DNA from: Chromatiales bacterium
GTDB taxonomy: Bacteria > Pseudomonadota > Gammaproteobacteria > UBA6429 > Thiohalophilaceae
DNA length: 6,714 nucleotides
NCBI GenBank assembly: GCA_027057985.1
Contig: JALUTJ010000025.1
Span: 1-6,714 of the forward strand
Direction: 5' to 3'
In this document: piece by piece, positions 6,639 through 6,714 of the stretch
Layout: the number at the start of each line of letters is the position of its first letter
Numbering within the stretch: the first letter of the stretch is position 1
The notes under the pieces: generated by a model
Seen by the model: only the letters and a program-made list of their open reading frames with translations
What the model was told of the DNA's origin: nothing
Database searches by the model: none
Position numbers and translations under genes: made by a program

Positions 6639-6714
6639 TTATCCTTTTCCTTTTTCGGGCGTGCGGGCAATCGCCCAGATCTCGATAATTTCTACGCCAC
6701 TTTCTTTCAATGCC
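6639..6714 (-). CDS. ComF-family phosphoribosyltransferase, 3' end only
   Basis: Reading the minus strand from the window edge gives 24 residues, ALKESGVEIIEIWAIARTPE followed by KGKG, then a TAA stop (6639-6641 on the plus strand). The pattern 'LK-AGA-EV-VW-LARTP' close to the C-terminus is typical of ComF/GntX-type proteins, which carry a PRTase domain and are linked in some bacteria to DNA uptake. The gene starts beyond the right edge. Its stop directly abuts the barrel gene's TGA. With only 24 residues visible the call is by motif alone, and another PRTase-fold protein cannot be excluded. Confidence 0.6.
   Translation of the reverse strand, partial: ALKESGVEIIEIWAIARTPEKGKG

Noticed and set aside
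6665..6676. GGGC/GCCC stem near the right edge as a terminator for the convergent genes
   Set aside because: It lies within the ComF-family coding sequence, has only 4 bp and is not followed by a T-run on either strand.

Overview
The window is most of the secretory half of an MSHA-type (mannose-sensitive haemagglutinin) type IV pilus locus. It is read left to right, with two unrelated genes at the right edge. The combination of MshI/PilN-like/MshJ/MshK/MshL/MshM/MshN proteins, a TIGR04219-like outer-membrane barrel and a ComF-family tail points to a gammaproteobacterium. Base composition is moderate (roughly balanced GC by eye) and codon use looks even across the genes. I cannot name a genus.

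Layout: (1) 1-2134 holds four tightly overlapping genes: the 3' part of mshI (PilM-like), a PilN-like gene, mshJ (PilO-like) and mshK (PilP-like). Their junctions are ATGA, TAATG and a longer overlap, so they are almost certainly co-transcribed and translationally coupled. (2) 2135-3939 holds the secretin lipoprotein mshL, preceded by a small gap with a 6-bp hairpin, a possible 7-codon ORF and a probable TTG start. An in-phase 15-bp tandem repeat encodes a Ser/Gly/Tyr linker inside mshL. (3) 3980-5920 holds mshM (ExeA-like AAA+ ATPase with a C-terminal membrane anchor) and mshN (single-pass TPR protein). (4) 5921-6059 is a 139-bp gap with a perfect TATAAT box and an A/T-rich tract upstream of it, probably a promoter for the next gene. 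(5) 6060-6638 is a short outer-membrane beta-barrel protein. (6) 6639-6714 is the 3' end of a ComF-family phosphoribosyltransferase gene on the minus strand. Its stop codon abuts the barrel gene's stop codon with no bases between.

How the genes work together: by analogy with PilMNOPQ, the MshI product is a cytoplasmic actin-like platform. The PilN-like and MshJ proteins are inner-membrane bitopic proteins with periplasmic coiled coils. MshK bridges the periplasm to the MshL secretin pore in the outer membrane. MshM and MshN are the MSHA-specific ATPase/TPR pair, resembling the ExeA-type systems that help secretin assembly.

The pilus motor (mshE), platform (mshG) and pilins (mshB/A/C/D/O/P/Q), which follow mshN in Vibrio-type loci, are not downstream here, so the locus appears split or rearranged. 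I see no CRISPR, mobile element, tRNA or rRNA, and no clearly undescribed system. The most interesting points are the architecture of the mshL start region, the repeat-encoded linker, the broken gene order and the apparently N-terminally shortened barrel protein.
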